Source of the DNA: Neelides folsomi
Taxonomy: Eukaryota > Arthropoda > Collembola > Neelipleona > Neelidae
DNA length: 64,000 bases
Assembly: GCA_034687125.1 (NCBI GenBank)
Contig: JAQGBZ010000062.1
Location: forward strand, 124,001 to 188,000
Direction: 5' to 3'
Under the pieces are notes generated by a model that ran no database searches, had not been told where the DNA came from, and worked only from the letters and a program-made list of their open reading frames with translations. Positions 26,501 through 40,252 of this stretch are shown in pieces (position 1 is the stretch's first letter; the number at the start of each line of letters is the position of its first letter). A program made the position numbers and the translations under genes.

Positions 26501-29500
26501 CTATGAATATCTGCATTAAATGCTTCAGAGTTTCGAGCGGATTTATTGGAGAGAGCCGAAAGGGTAATGATGTTTGCAAACGTTTTCGGAAAATTTCTCC
26601 CTGGAGGACACGGCGAGAATGGAAATGTAAATTTTCACATGCTGGTCCGAATGACTCGCAGCTCATTTGGCTCTAATGGACCAGGAGCTCTTTAAATTAG
26701 GCCCATTATTTAATACAGTTTATTATCCACTCCTATGCTCACACATCTGAGCAGGTCTCTTAAGTTCGTAACTCAATTCCTTCCCTATTGTATTGTATTA
26801 TTGTACTGGTATTCTCATTCGGTCCAATTCCCTTATTATTCAACTCTGATATTAGTTAGTTATACTTGTATGCCTTCGCTTGCCTTTTATGGAGAAGAAA
26901 AGCCTTCAAGTCGGGAGAGTCAGAGATGTCGAAAGAGCCGAGGAATTTTCTCTCAAGTTTCTACAATATCCTTCCGGAGAATCCCATAGTGGAAGGGGGT
27001 TACATGCATAAGTGATTTTCATACTCTAAAAATTACACTTCCATCAGCTTGGGCTTATTGTGTCAAAAAATGTAAGATGGGAAGTTATAGGGCGTCTCTG
27101 ACACTGACGAGTTCATTATCGGGTAAAATGTCAGGAAGGCGGGAGAGTAAGTCTTGTGTAATTTCTAAAATGAAATTGTTGAAGGTCGTAATCCTCCTTC
27201 AGATGTGTCATATAAGTGAAGCTCGTTCCTTTCAAACGCCATTTAAATCCCCGCTAGTGGGTTGGGAAATTCATTGGGCAAATCCCTTGAAATTAAATTC
27301 CCTCACTCACCCACAATGTTTACAAATTCAGTCCTTCAAATATTTTTAGGAAAAATATCATTAATGCGAGCTCTTAGCCACAGAGGCTCATCTCACTTCC
27401 GCGAAGAATGGCAATAATAATAAGTTTGCGGATGAGACACATCAGAATATTTGAAAAGGGTGGGGAGAGAGTTAAACTTGAGTATTGAGAAGAGTCGGGA
27501 ATGGGGATAAATGGCAGAATCCCAAGATTCCTGACATTTTATGATCCCTCGGTGTCAATTCACAGAGAGGGATTTTATTTTTATGTGAGTCGTTTCACTT
27601 TGAAAGGATCCTCAGGTTTTGCGAATCCTAATGCGAAAAGCGGTAATGTTACATAACCATTTTCCCCATTCCTGAACTACCCATATGTCCTCTTGGTTAT
27701 GTATCATATAAAAGATATGGGGAAAGTGGGGAACTCTGGCTCGGATTCGTATGCAAAAAGTTTGCATATGTAATGGAGAAAGGAAAAGGAAATTATGGTA
27801 GTAAATCTTGTTAAAATTTTGTAGAGAAGGAAAAGTTGTAAGTAGTTAGAAGTTTCTCCATACAATTCAATCGGGAGGAGAGCTAATAAGATTATTTTTA
27901 TACGAAGAGTTTAGGAGAACTTTTGAGGTAAACTAATAATGAGTCTATCTATGATTGTGGGAAGCGGCAAGGCCTTTTTCCATTCACCTTCGCTCAAGAG
28001 GACAAATTGGATAATTTACCTTCTCCTTCCCACCCAACGGCCAACTCAAAGTGAAGGAAATTTAAAATCGCCTTTCATTTCTCAATCATGGAATCATGAA
28101 AGAAGCTTAGCGCCCATTCTCCCCACAAAGTTAAATTAACAAGGACTATTTACATTACTTTTCTATTATGTTTTTCGGCTCTCTCGATTGTGATTCTCCC
28201 TGTGGCGAATTAATTGTCTTCCCATACGAAATAAATATTAAATAGGTTAAATAAGTTAAAAGGATTACCAAAGGTCGTTCAACTAATAATTCTCTAACAA
28301 AATTGATTTTATTTTTACCTTTACTAAATGGAATGGACTACACAGTTTGTAAGTTCAAATTTTAAATGACAAAGCAGATTACCAGAATTCCTGGTATAGA
28401 ATACCTTTCAACAGTAAAATATTAGCTAAAATTTATTAGTTTTGTGTAGGTATTAGACTTAAAGTTTAGCCCGATTGATGCGAGATTAATTTCTCCAACT
28501 TTTCTGCCCCTTTCTCCTAATCAATTAAGGTTGAATAGGAAGATCTGAGTGATGCTGACGTGTGAATGGCGGAAATAATTCGCTGATTAAACCAAGAGTA
28601 AATTGAGAATGTCTGAAAAATACGTGTGTGTGTGTTATCTTTTCTTAGATCCGCCTGAGATTGAAGTCGAGAGGGGCTGGATCCACTCAGGAGAAGGCTA
28701 CGAAGCTGAACTCGCCTGCATCGTTCACTCAGACCCACCTGCGACCGTAAGTTAAGCCTCTTACTCCTCCGAATTAATTTCCATCCTTGGTTTAATCCCT
28801 CGCGTTTTTCATCGGTGGCCTCCACCTTATTACCGAGTAATTACAAGGGAACTTCCTCTATTAATTATTACTCCCTTCCGCGAAGGGTCTGGTGTTGAGT
28901 TCTCTCGGGGCTCATTTCTCTCTATTACTCCCATCACTTCTCTTTCGAGGTGTAATAAACGAATGCCCATTCACCATTCATCTTCACATTCATTTATCCC
29001 CCTTTATGATCTTTTCGTGTCCGTTTCCCGCCGCACCTCAATATTGCACAATGAAGGAGCCTGAAATCTTATTAGCCCACAGTGCAATCCCTGCCAGCCA
29101 TTGGATTTTTGATTTATCTAATTACACATCAAATTTCAACTGTGAAACTAATTTTGTACAATGCATTCACCAATTTCCATTCTCACCTTTTCATTTTTCA
29201 TTCCTTATGATGACTTTTATAATCTTCAATTTCCCTGATGAAAGTACTGAGAAAGTTTTGTACATAAACCATGTCATGTTTAGTATGGCCGCAAGGTAAT
29301 GATATGCAAAGCCTATTAACAATCTATTTATGAATACGTAACATTCATTTTGTCCATGTTTTTCATAAATAAACATTTGCAAAGAACAAACAGCATGAAG
29401 GAAACATTCTAAAGTTTACAAGTGTATTGTTTCGTAATATAAGTAAATGGAAACTCAAATCTGGGACAAAGAATTTAAACTTTTTCTATAAACTGCGCTT

Positions 29501-32500
29501 GTGTGTGTGCTGTGCACAAATACAATACAATAATGATGGGGTAAGGGAATTGCAATTCGTAAGAAAAATAGTTCAATGAATGTCGAATATGTAGTAAAAT
29601 GCATTTGCCCTCCAATTGTAAATATCAATCCTAAACATGCAAATCTTACTTGGTTTTGAGGGATACATAACATGTCGAGACAGATTGTAAATAATAGTAA
29701 GTAAAAAGGAGCAGAAGCCAATTCACATTCCAAGCCAAATTAGGGTTTAGGATCAAAAAGGAAATGCAATCGTGTGTGATTTGAGATGCAAATAATTTAA
29801 TTCATTTGGGCTCATCAAAGGAGTCGTACGTGCCTCACATGGGCCCAGGAGCTTCGGGAAATTAATGCATAAAGTGATGGGACAATTGAATCCCTGAGAG
29901 TCGTTTGGGGTATCCATTGGGCATAATGTGTTGCTTTCTCTCCAATGGCAATAAATTATGAGGACAAAGGGGCCGGAAGCCTCCGTGGCGAGTTCCGGAG
30001 GAGTTATGTTGATGAGGTCAAGGGACCGAGGCTCCTCTTCACTATTCTCCAAAAGTTGAGGAGCAACCCTTTGCATTTGCCATACAGGGGGTTTCCCAAT
30101 AATCCGGGGATGCCGTGACGAGGAGAGATTATGATTACGATTTTATTATACAGAACCAACTTTCTTTTTGTAAATATGATTGATAGACTATTGAACCAAG
30201 AATTCATGAATGGGAAATCATATGTATTTTATTTCTTTCTGTGAAGAGAAATGGATCCTGCACACTTGATATTCATTTCCATTTTTCTCCCTCAATTTAC
30301 ATTTATGTCTCAACGATCAATTTTCCATGCACATTTCATTTTGTTATGTGCATTAAATTTTATTTGAGGAATAATAATGTTCTATTAGCTCGGAATAAAC
30401 TTCCTTCTAACAGCCCATATATTGTATCCCCACCCCAGTCAGAATATGCAATTTGAGAAGAAAATGGAATTTGTGCAGCGTGATAAGGAGGGAATTAAAA
30501 AGTGAATTACAGTGAGGCCAGGGCGGGAATTAAGCAATAGAGATAGAATTCAACATAAATTGGAATTGGGTAAATGGGGCTTCTTATCTTTGGAGGATTT
30601 GGCGCCAGGAGGAGAGCTTAATCGAAGGAGAAAAAAGTTCCAATATTGGATAATGAACTTTTTCTTTAGCTCTTTTCGCAAAAAGTGGCGAAAAGAAAGA
30701 GACATTTGTAAAAGTCTGCCAAAAATTTTTGGCCAAAGTTGTACGGGTTGAAACGGTTGAGCGGCGATGGCCGAACTCGTGTTTGTTTCCCTTCCGTTTC
30801 TTTCTCTCGGAGTTAAAGGAGACAATAGAAGGAGAAAATTATGGTGAATCGATTGAGACAAGGGGAGGAGAGTTGGTTGGAGGATGTAAGTTTTAAAATG
30901 AAAGTCTTTCGGAGGCGCCAGGAGAGATAAATCTATTAAAATGGGAAATGGGGAGTTTATATACACTCGCGAGCTAATACATTTTGTCTAGTAGTTATAT
31001 GATGGTAGGAGCATGGTCATAATTGGCCTTTTGGATCGATAGGTTAATCATCTGGGAAGACACGTGTGATTTCTTTGCCGTGAGAATAATGAGATGACGG
31101 GCGGAGGAGAGAGCTTTAACGCCTTTAAGAAAAAGGAAACTAAATGTGTAATACATCTTGCGGAAATATGAATTATTGGGTTAAAAAGAAATTGAATTTG
31201 GGTCGATAAAGTCATCATTCAATGAAATGGGAAATTATTTTCCAGTGAGTCGTGAGAAGTTTCGAAGAGGCTCCGGCCCACCTCTATAACTGAATTATGA
31301 CGTGGAATTTTTCCCACTTGAGAATTACACTTTGAGGAGCCACCAGGCTCCCATAAAACTTCGCCTCCAGATTCACTTAATTGATGAAGGAGTATTTTCT
31401 TAAAGGCCCCCTTTCGCTACTTTACCCCCGAAATTGGAAAAACTTCAACCTTCGCCCACTCACTCAAACGAAGCTCATCATCATGACTTTTACTCCTGAC
31501 ACTCGTTCCTGGAAGGAGCCTTCTTTCCACAAGATCTCCAACAGCCCTAATATGTGTTAAAAGTTGTTAAGCTTAAGTGCTTATCTTATACTTTTCCCCT
31601 TCAAAGAAGTTTAACCCTGAGTGCCAAATTGATTTTTTATTATGCTGTACTTAATAAACTCTCTCCTTTGCCAAGATCGATTATGCATCACTTTACTTTT
31701 CTTTCAGTTGAGGGAAAATCATTAGGCCTTTATATCTCTGTATTTAAGTTATATCTGTAGTATATGAATTTTCTAAATCGAAGAATGATTTTCATATCAA
31801 TATTTATTCTTCCTTGAAAAATATTTAGTTTGTCTTTGATGAGAACCTTTGAGAAGAAATGTTGAAAAATGAGGGACAGGGAAAGTAATCTCTGTGAGTA
31901 GTGAAGTCCCAATGTTTTATCCTTTTCTAAGCCATCCATCGACAAGATGAAATGGCGGCTATAACAATAACTTCCTTCCTTTCTCATCATGATATAGATT
32001 GTTCTATGGCTTTACCACCACTTGGGTGTATTTGTTTCATCATTTGTTTTCCTTTATATAAAATCTTGATGCTGTCCACAACAATAATCCAGATGAGGCT
32101 CCGAGAGTAAATTAACTCTTCGTTCCCTATAAATTCAATTATCAACCCTGTGGTTTCCTTCAGAGAAAAGAAAAGCTCATAAATGCTTAATTCCCTCAAG
32201 ACTTCCTTCGAATATCAAATATTATCCTTTTCTTCCTCATAAACTCTTAATTATGGCGGTTCTCACAGGTGTTCAAACATGTTTTATAGGTTCATATTTA
32301 TTCATCTTTATTTTTTCTACCCGCTCTCGATTTACTCATTTCCTCAAAATACATTCTTGCCAAATTATTTCAGCGTGTTTTGATAATTTTATAACTTTGT
32401 GGTCTAAAAAACTTGTACACTTAGGTATTTTCCTTTACTTCTTCAGATACGACAATATGTTTTGAATAAAATATGTGTACAGACAAGTTTAAGGGAGACA

Positions 32501-35500
32501 GTTTTTAAAGTTGTAGCTTCATTTGAGGGCGATGAAAGGTTAAGATAGAGATTGCCAAAGGGAAGCCTTTGCAAGAACTCATTTGTATGTTGATGTACAA
32601 ATGTGAGAGGAACATTTGCCATTGTTTCGTCAACGGAAGGAAGTCGAGACGTTCCATTACATCTTTCTTTACTCTCGACTTATGCTATGATAAATTTATT
32701 AAAATTGCAATCTGAATTTCAGTCTTAAGTATATTTAGATTGTTGGATTCCTTATGAAAGCTGAAGTTTTAAGAACCATCTTTATAGTATTTCAATAAAA
32801 TTTCAATTTCCTTATTTAGAATATCTCTATATGTATCCTACTTTCATACAAAATATTATAATTTTTGTTCGATGTACTATTTAAAAAATTATATTCTGCG
32901 CATCACATTTTGGCAAATGGTTATGAAAATAATTAATAGGCTGCAGGCTGAAAAAATCAATGAAAAAATTATAATTGGGACAACAATCTTTTTTGAATGT
33001 CTCATTTGGCAATTAACATGACGTGACTTGATTGGTTGAGTTTCATAAATCGGGCCTTTAACATTTTAATTTTATTTCATCATTAGTATAAATTAATAAT
33101 GGTTCCTCCCTTGTCCTCAGAGGCTTTAAACTTTCAGAATTAATTCTTTTTTGCGTGCTTCCAATTTCAAACGAGTAAAAAGATATTCCTTCCCTGAATG
33201 CTCATTAGGAACTTTGAAATGAATAATTGCTTGTGGGGAATTATACTCACTCGTAATCATAAGTTAATAAATTCACTCTTGCAAATTTATAGGACCACAA
33301 ATAGAGGAATAATTAAACAAATCACACACGAATATTTGCCTTACTTCTTACTATTTAAATCATTTCTCTGATATTATTATTATTACGCTTAATGAGGGAG
33401 TGGGAGTATCCATCTCATAGTAAAATTAAAGGAACTGGCAAAGTCAAAATATCATATTATTATTATTTGGCCCTGTTTAATGAAAACTTTGGAATGTGTT
33501 TACAATTAAGGAACCATTTCCGAAACACTAATCTGAGAGTAACCCATATAGGAGAATTAATTATATTTGCCTTTGGATTAATTTGATCGTAATGTTGTGA
33601 GAGATAAATGGTCAAAGTCCGGGAAATTGTGCCTGAGAGAGGAGAGATTCGAATCATTGAGAGAGATGGATGGAGTGAGGCATTGGATTTACATTTACTT
33701 CTATATAAGACTCCCTTAATGAAGACAAGTGATCTTCAAATGAGCTGGCCTCATTAAACAACTATTGATTACGAAACTAACGACGACTCTTAATTCTTCA
33801 ATCGGTGAACTATGTTTCCTGTTTGCCCACTCACCCTCCGCCACTCCATTCAAGTCCCCCAGAGAGAGAAAGAGAGCCCTTGGATGAGAATGCAGAGGAT
33901 TCCGTTAAGCAAAGTTTCTTTGTCCGCCTGGGGATGGAGAGGAAGCTCAATTAGCCATTTAAGAGATAAGTGGGAAATTAAGAGAGAGCTCCTGGTCGTC
34001 TGCTGGGCGGGTTGGAGGTCTTATCGGGGAAAATAAATAAAGAAGGACGGGTGAGGTTTGAGAATGCGATACGCGTGCCTTTTAGCCCAAACGTAAAATA
34101 TTATTTAAGGCTTTTTATGACATGGTCAAAATTGCGGCTTCAGATTTATCTCCAATGGGCTCCCTCTTTTCCTATCGACCCTCTCACGAAGGGTCTTTTA
34201 ATTGGCTTTAATTAACACTCTCCTGGACACTTCTGGATATTTATGAGATGAAAAGGTCAGAATTACTTTTGAAATTGATCAACTTCCTTGGCTAAATGTA
34301 TATAAATAAATGTCCGAATCGGAAATGTCACTCACTTTCACTTTTAAAAATTGTAGAGAGGGGGTGATTGTTAATTGTTCAAGGTGTGATTAACTTGTTA
34401 GTAATTAAGCAATTAGTTTTTAGATTAGAAAATAAAAATTTATGCGTTCAATCACCCGAGCTAAAATCAACGTTTTGATAATAAACTTTAACGATTCATG
34501 CAATTCAAGTTGTTTTATTAGTGCTCCAAATGTAAACGAGAAATTAAAGAAATCAAAGCTAAACGTTCTTTTAAATTATCTTAATTGCGATATTATATTA
34601 ATCGTAAAATATCTTTATAGTTGTTTATTAGATTAATGTTGTAAATTAATAAACTCTATTACACATTACAAGTAGGAGATCTAATATACCTACCTAGGTA
34701 TACTTATTTGGATACCCTTAATGTTAGTTTGCACATTTATGTACATTGCCAATTTTTCAATCTTGGTTCTTACATTTATGTAGAGCAGAACAAGAGAATT
34801 GATTGGATGAGCTTAATGATGAAGGCTCTTCAATTTCCCAGTTCTGAATTGAAAAGACTAAATACAGGATAAAGAGAAAAAATGTTCATTTTAAGACTCC
34901 AATGTAATGTATGTATATACCAACTCCACAAAGGTTAATATAAATAAAATATGGTTATAAGGATTAGGTAAAAGTATTGTAGATGTCATCCTTATTCATA
35001 TTATTATTCATATTGTTATAGGTATTCCATATATGGCTAAATATTTCACTCAGATTTATGAGACGTGAGTTATTCATCAAAGGAAGTCGAGAAAAGATTC
35101 TTCCTCATACGCCCAATTCATCTCCCACGCCTTCCGCTCTAAATTCCTTCCGCTTTCCCTTCCTCCAAAAAGGAATTTTAAAAGTGGGCCTAGTGGCAGA
35201 AAGAGTCTAAGAATATTTCTTTTATTGTTTGCGGAGAAGGTGAAGTGGTACCGGGACACGATGGTTTTGGACACGACTGAGAGGCGGCTGATGGAAGAAC
35301 GTGGATCCCGTCACTCACTCATTCTGAGGAAAGTCCAAGCCTCTGACTTTGGCAACTACTCCTGTGAAGCCGACAACAAACTTGGACGCTCAAGGAAACA
35401 CATTGAACTCTCAGGTATGGGTTTATTGAGACATATAAAATACGACCATCTTTTGATATTTACTAACATTGTTCTTACAAGTATCACGTACTTTTAAATG

Positions 35501-37424
35501 CATTATAAGACCAAAAAGAGAATGATAGAATCTCACAGCATTATCTTTTCGCACAAATCTTTTATTCTTATGAAAAGCTATAGCTATAAGGTATACAGAG
35601 TATACAGCGTATACAGTTATACTCAGGGTATAACTCGAATTGTATCCTATATAATTTCGGTATATCATTTTTATTTTCTCTTATAAATATCAGTAAGCCT
35701 GACAAAAGTATTGATATAAAATGGAAAAGTGAAGGTTGAATTTGTTAGGAGTATAAAAAAAGACTGCAGGTTTATTCGATCCCTGTCTCACCGTCTGAAG
35801 AGAAGATAAAGCGTAGCTATTTTATTATGTTTGGGGTGTAATGGGCGGATTGGGGTGCAGACAGGAGAAAGGGATTAGGAAAAGAAATTATTGCACTCTG
35901 GATTCCTCATGGAACTCACGTAGCATATAGAAAAGAGCTGTTTCGCCAATGATGTCCTCACTTTCTCTTGTACCAGACGCGTACCTTGGGTTGTGTATTA
36001 CATCGTACGAACATTTGTAGCAACAAAGGAACAAGGAAGAATATTTTCATTCTCTTTCTCTTTAGGACGCCCGAATCGTGCAGTTTTCCGGAGTGACCCT
36101 GTTGGGAGAATGAGGGACGGATTCAATGCAACTTGGACTGTGGATAGTTTCTCTCCCATTGACGAATACAGGCTTTTTTATAGGAAGAAACACGTGAGTT
36201 GGATTGATCCATAATTTAAACAATTCTACTAACAATGTAATTGATTTCATTCATTTATCAATGTTTATTAAGACGTTTATTAATGGAAATCGCTTAATTT
36301 CTCAGGTGAACGAAACACATGATACTCCGGGAGAATGGCATGATGTTGTGCTCCCTGCATCGGAAATGTACTATCAAGGGAATATGTTGTCGACGATGCC
36401 GAGGGCGGTCACTTCGTTGGCCAAATCTTCATCTTCTGATGTTCACTGGAAGTCTTACCACATCAGGAACCTGGAGCCGGGGTCTATGTATGAGGCAATG
36501 GTGACGGCGAAGAATAAGTACGGTTGGGCACAGCATTCGGATCTTTTCCAGTTCTACACAAAGAACACGGGTATTTTTCTCATTCTCGCCTTTTCCATTT
36601 CCTCAACAAGTGCACGGCTGAAATTCAACGTGTGCATATTTAATAATGATCTTACATTTTTTATCGTTCACTTGAGATTTCTCACAAAATACCTCAACAT
36701 GATTTATTAATCCACACACATGATTGATAACAAACATACAATTTTCACTTTTCACTTTCTATTATCACAATGACCATTTTTATACTCAAATAAGCAATAC
36801 AGTAACACATTTTACTACTAACACATTTTCAACCAAACACAAACATTTGTCCAAATATGTAACAATATTAATTAATTGTGAATGAGTTTGTAAGCTTGAG
36901 TGATTTATTGTTGCAAAGTATATAGTTGGTCTGCTCAATGATAAAACAATCAGTTAGACATAAAAATCATTGAACATTCAACTTTTAGCTTTGAAGAGTT
37001 TGTGAGTAGTTTGTCACTGGAGAATGCTGTATGCTGAATCGAGTGGGGAATAGATCGATGTTAATTATAATCTCGCTTCTTTTTTATGTGCAGATCATTA
37101 CCCGTTCGAATCGTCCCCTCAGCACGATGTGTTAGCAGGTTAGTTGGTTTCTCCTCTCCTCCTCTCCTCTCACCTCTGCTTCTCTTTCTTTCCACTTTTT
37201 GTCGTTTTCCGAGTAACATTTCTTTCTTTCATGCCTGTTTCCATTTTTTGTCAATCGGCGTTAATGAAATGATTTCTTTACCAGATCCGGAAGTGCGAGA
37301 CTTGGGGATCACTGCGGCAGCGTCAGGGTGTCCGTCGTCGTTGATTCCTTCAATTAGAATTTTTCTAGCCGCCCCCCTCGTGTCCAGACTCCTCTTGAGA
37401 ACCGTCATCAGCCCGACTGTCTAA
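20572..37424 (+). CDS. Klingon-like Ig/FnIII cell adhesion protein, 5' exon missing
   Basis: Ten exons keep frame: 20572-20694, 21372-21572, 25183-25304, 26307-26457, 28649-28746, 35240-35414, 36066-36193, 36306-36570, 37094-37138 and 37285-37424 (TAA). They encode about 481 residues. Ig1 has DTVNLPCQV and GGDYVCQL, Ig2 has VTLQCRG and IYQCTASNG, and Ig3 has WIHSGEGYEAELACIV and GNYSCEADNKLGRSR. A FnIII-like domain follows (WTVDSFSPIDEYRLFYRKK to YEAMVTAKNKYGWA). This order and the Ig3 wording match Drosophila Klingon, a GPI-linked homophilic adhesion protein of neurons. The short tail is hydrophobic but contains arginines, so a GPI signal is only possible. The exon with the start codon and signal peptide was not found; it must end in phase 1. 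The start of exon 35240 could be three bases earlier. Introns reach 6.5 kb. Confidence 0.85.
21573..25182 (+). other. Long intron within Ig1-Ig2 linker of klingon-like gene
   Basis: The donor is GTAAGA after LEILG and the acceptor TTTCAG before PPSVRSEP. I saw no additional exon, RNA gene or transposon inside. The open frames here are short and carry no domain signature. Confidence 0.6.
25369..25400. repeat. Perfect 14-bp hairpin in klingon-like intron
   Basis: TAATAAGTAATGAG at 25369-25382 and its exact reverse complement at 25387-25400 are separated by TTTT. A further TTATTACTTATTAG copy lies just upstream (about 25339-25352). It is AT-rich and could be a chance or decayed foldback sequence. 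Confidence 0.6.
28747..35239 (+). other. 6.5-kb intron inside Ig3 of klingon-like gene
   Basis: It runs from GTAAGT after SDPPAT to the acceptor before VKWYRD, splitting Ig3 between its B and C strands. I found no convincing exon, RNA gene or mobile element in it. The longest open frame (30550-30966, minus) has no recognisable domain. Confidence 0.6.
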
Positions 37425-40250
37425 ACAGCCGTCTCTACAAATGTTCAGAGCTTCTAACTCCATACCGCCGGGAATGCATGGGGGAGTCTCTCGTCTGTGC
37501 CCATCTCAAACGACTCCGACTCATCGTCAGTTCAAAGATATTAAGTTACAGAGAAGTGATTGGAGTCAGAAGAGGGGTCCGGGTCAAAATCCTACTTTTT
37601 ATAATGTCCTGAGGAAGCACGTTTAAAATACATGACATTTAGATGAAAAAGCTATTTAAGTAAACCTCGGCGTCCTTTCCTGGCTGTATATTATTATACT
37701 TAATATATGAAATGAAGTCAGCTAAAAGTATATTTACCTCTATTGAATAAGGCTACTTGTATCACTTGTACTAAATATACATAATTCTATACATGTAATT
37801 TTTTGGGTTTAGCGTTTTCACTTGCCAGCTTTACTTCCTGTCGATTCTCATTTTAATAATTTATTTTATCATTACTTTAAAGTAATTTAATGAAATGTCT
37901 TTTTTAATTCAAGTCACTCGGAGTAATTGAATGATTCATGATTGAATGTGGTGTTAGACAATTGATGTTAAATAAAGATATTGATTGGAGTGAGGAATAA
38001 ATGTTGAAATGATATTTAATATGATATTATATGGCGTGTGTGTATCGATTAGATTTAATTGTTGAACGAATGTCGAGTTGAGTCTTAAAGGCACATTTGA
38101 AAGTGTCAAAACTCAAAACCTATTTTTTACTCCATCCTTCAGTGAAATTGAAATGATTTCTATTTCACTCCTTTATCTACTTTAACGTTAGCAGATGTTC
38201 TCTAAATTAGACTTTTGGTTCAGCTAAATACGTATTTTAAATACCTTTAATGGTAAGAAATGTCGAACTTTTCTGAACAATCTGAAAAAAGAATTTTTAA
38301 TGAACTACTGTTGAAATTGTAATAAATGTATGTAGTATATAGGGCGAGAGTTGATGTGTGATCTGCTATAAAAATATAATAACTTACTAAATTCGTAAAA
38401 TATAAGATAAATGTATTTATTACAATTAAGACGTTATGTGTACGTTATTTCTAGAAATAAAATTAGTTACCTTTAATGATTAATTAATTAATTTAATGAT
38501 GTGTGTAGTTTTAGTACGATTATAATGAAATAAAAAAACTGAAAAATGAAGCAATAGATAAAATGTATGATTAGGCTAGTTAAGGCATAAATATAAAAAA
38601 TATGATATTTTAGAATATTGACGTCAACGATGTTAACGTCAAGTCCCAAATCACTAAATGATAATATTAACAAATGAAACTAAATATTTAACGAATAATG
38701 AATTCTAAATAAGGATTATGTCTACATTGAAAACATCAAGTTATTTCACATATATTATATAAAATGATATTCAAGTTTTAATTGTGTTAATTGATAACTC
38801 AAGGGATTTAAATTGTAATTTTTTAATTACATGATTAAGAAATCTTAATAGGAAGAAACACGTGAAAAATTCAAACTTCTTCATAAGATCAGTAAATATT
38901 ATTTATAAATATGATAGATTCTAAAATAAACATTATACTCACTCAATTATTTAAACAGATCTATACAGTTACGTATATTTCAATCTTTGTCATTGACAAA
39001 ATGTATTATAACATTCCTTCAATGTTTGAGGCGTACTGAAAGTTGTATACGAAATTTATTAGGATTTATCTTTTGGCTTCTTTACTTGCACTTTAACAGT
39101 AAAATTTAAATAGCGGAGCTGAATCAAAATCGTTTTTACTTTATTACTGAATTCAAGTGTCTAATGAGTAATATTTATTTAACTTTCATTATTAAACAAA
39201 CTCTCTCGTCAGTAGTTCTTATTTTTATAGAAATCTTTTAATGCCATTCTGGCAATCACAATGTATTTAATTATTTATAAATGCCAATTAAATATAATTA
39301 ATTTTTAACCTAAATGAATGACGTTTTTCTTTTTAAAAATGTTTGATTTTGACATTATTTATACATTTTATCGTTAATTTTCTGAAATTATAATAAATTA
39401 CACGTCTAAACATTTTTGACAAGTTTGAGATGTTTACGATTTTATATCTTACCTTCTAATTATATAAAAATAAGATTAGCTTAATTTTAGATCAGTAATA
39501 ATTACTAACTTCTGAGTTTTCCTCACAATACAATTACTTTAACTTTATCTGTGAAGTCTCTTTGCATTTTCTTCTTAAATTACAATTTAACACACTCTTA
39601 ATTATAGTTGTAGGGTTGTAGAATATAATTAAATATTATAGATGATACAGAAAAATAAATTTATAACTGTGTTTCTTATGCGTGAACTCTGCGTATAATT
39701 AATTGTACTTTACACCATTTTGCGAAAGAGAAGATTAATAAATGTTAGAAATGCCTAGAAAATGTAAATGAAGGAGTCTCGGAAGTAGTAAGAATTAATT
39801 AGGTTTTCTTCAGAGTCATGTTTGATTCCTCTTTTAATTTAATTTAAATAATGTAAATGTGAATTTGTATTGTATTGTGAACGTAAACAATGTACCTATT
39901 GTTTGTATGTTTTGTGTACAAACTTTTTGTAAATAAATTAGGTGAAAATTAAAACATTGTTGTCTTTTTCCGACATTTATTTTTCAGTTTTTTCATAATT
40001 AGATCAAAATAATTTTTCAATCATCTAAATACAATTTTTAATTGAAATTAAGCATTTTTTATAAAAATTTTAGCGTTAAAATATTAAAAATGCAATTATT
40101 AATTAATGCAATTAGTATTCAATAATAAATAATAAAATAACCTAAATAAATAAAATAACCAAATGAGAATTTTATCGGGAACGTGAATTTCATATTCTTT
40201 AATGTATACACTACCAATATATACAAATTATTCATGGTTAAAATTTTCAC
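37425..40250 (+). other. AT-rich 3' flank / possible long 3' UTR of klingon-like gene
   Basis: No gene is visible. The sequence becomes strongly AT-rich soon after the stop codon. Several AATAAA motifs occur; one at 39932-39937 is preceded by TGT-rich sequence and followed by a GT/T-rich stretch (TTGTTGTCTTTTTC), which suits a poly(A) site. If used, the 3' UTR would be about 2.5 kb, which is common for neuronal genes, but nearer signals cannot be excluded. Confidence 0.35.
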
Positions 40251-40252
40251 TA

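Noticed and set aside
28622-28634. GT microsatellite just before the Ig3 exon
   Set aside because: Short and plausibly just part of the intron end. No evidence that it affects splicing.
28892-29299. 135-codon open frame in the large klingon-like intron
   Set aside because: No domain, strongly biased toward F/S/L/H as expected for pyrimidine-rich non-coding sequence, and does not join neighbouring exons in frame.
30550-30966. 138-codon minus-strand open frame in an intron
   Set aside because: No homology pattern or motif, and several overlapping frames exist on the other strand.
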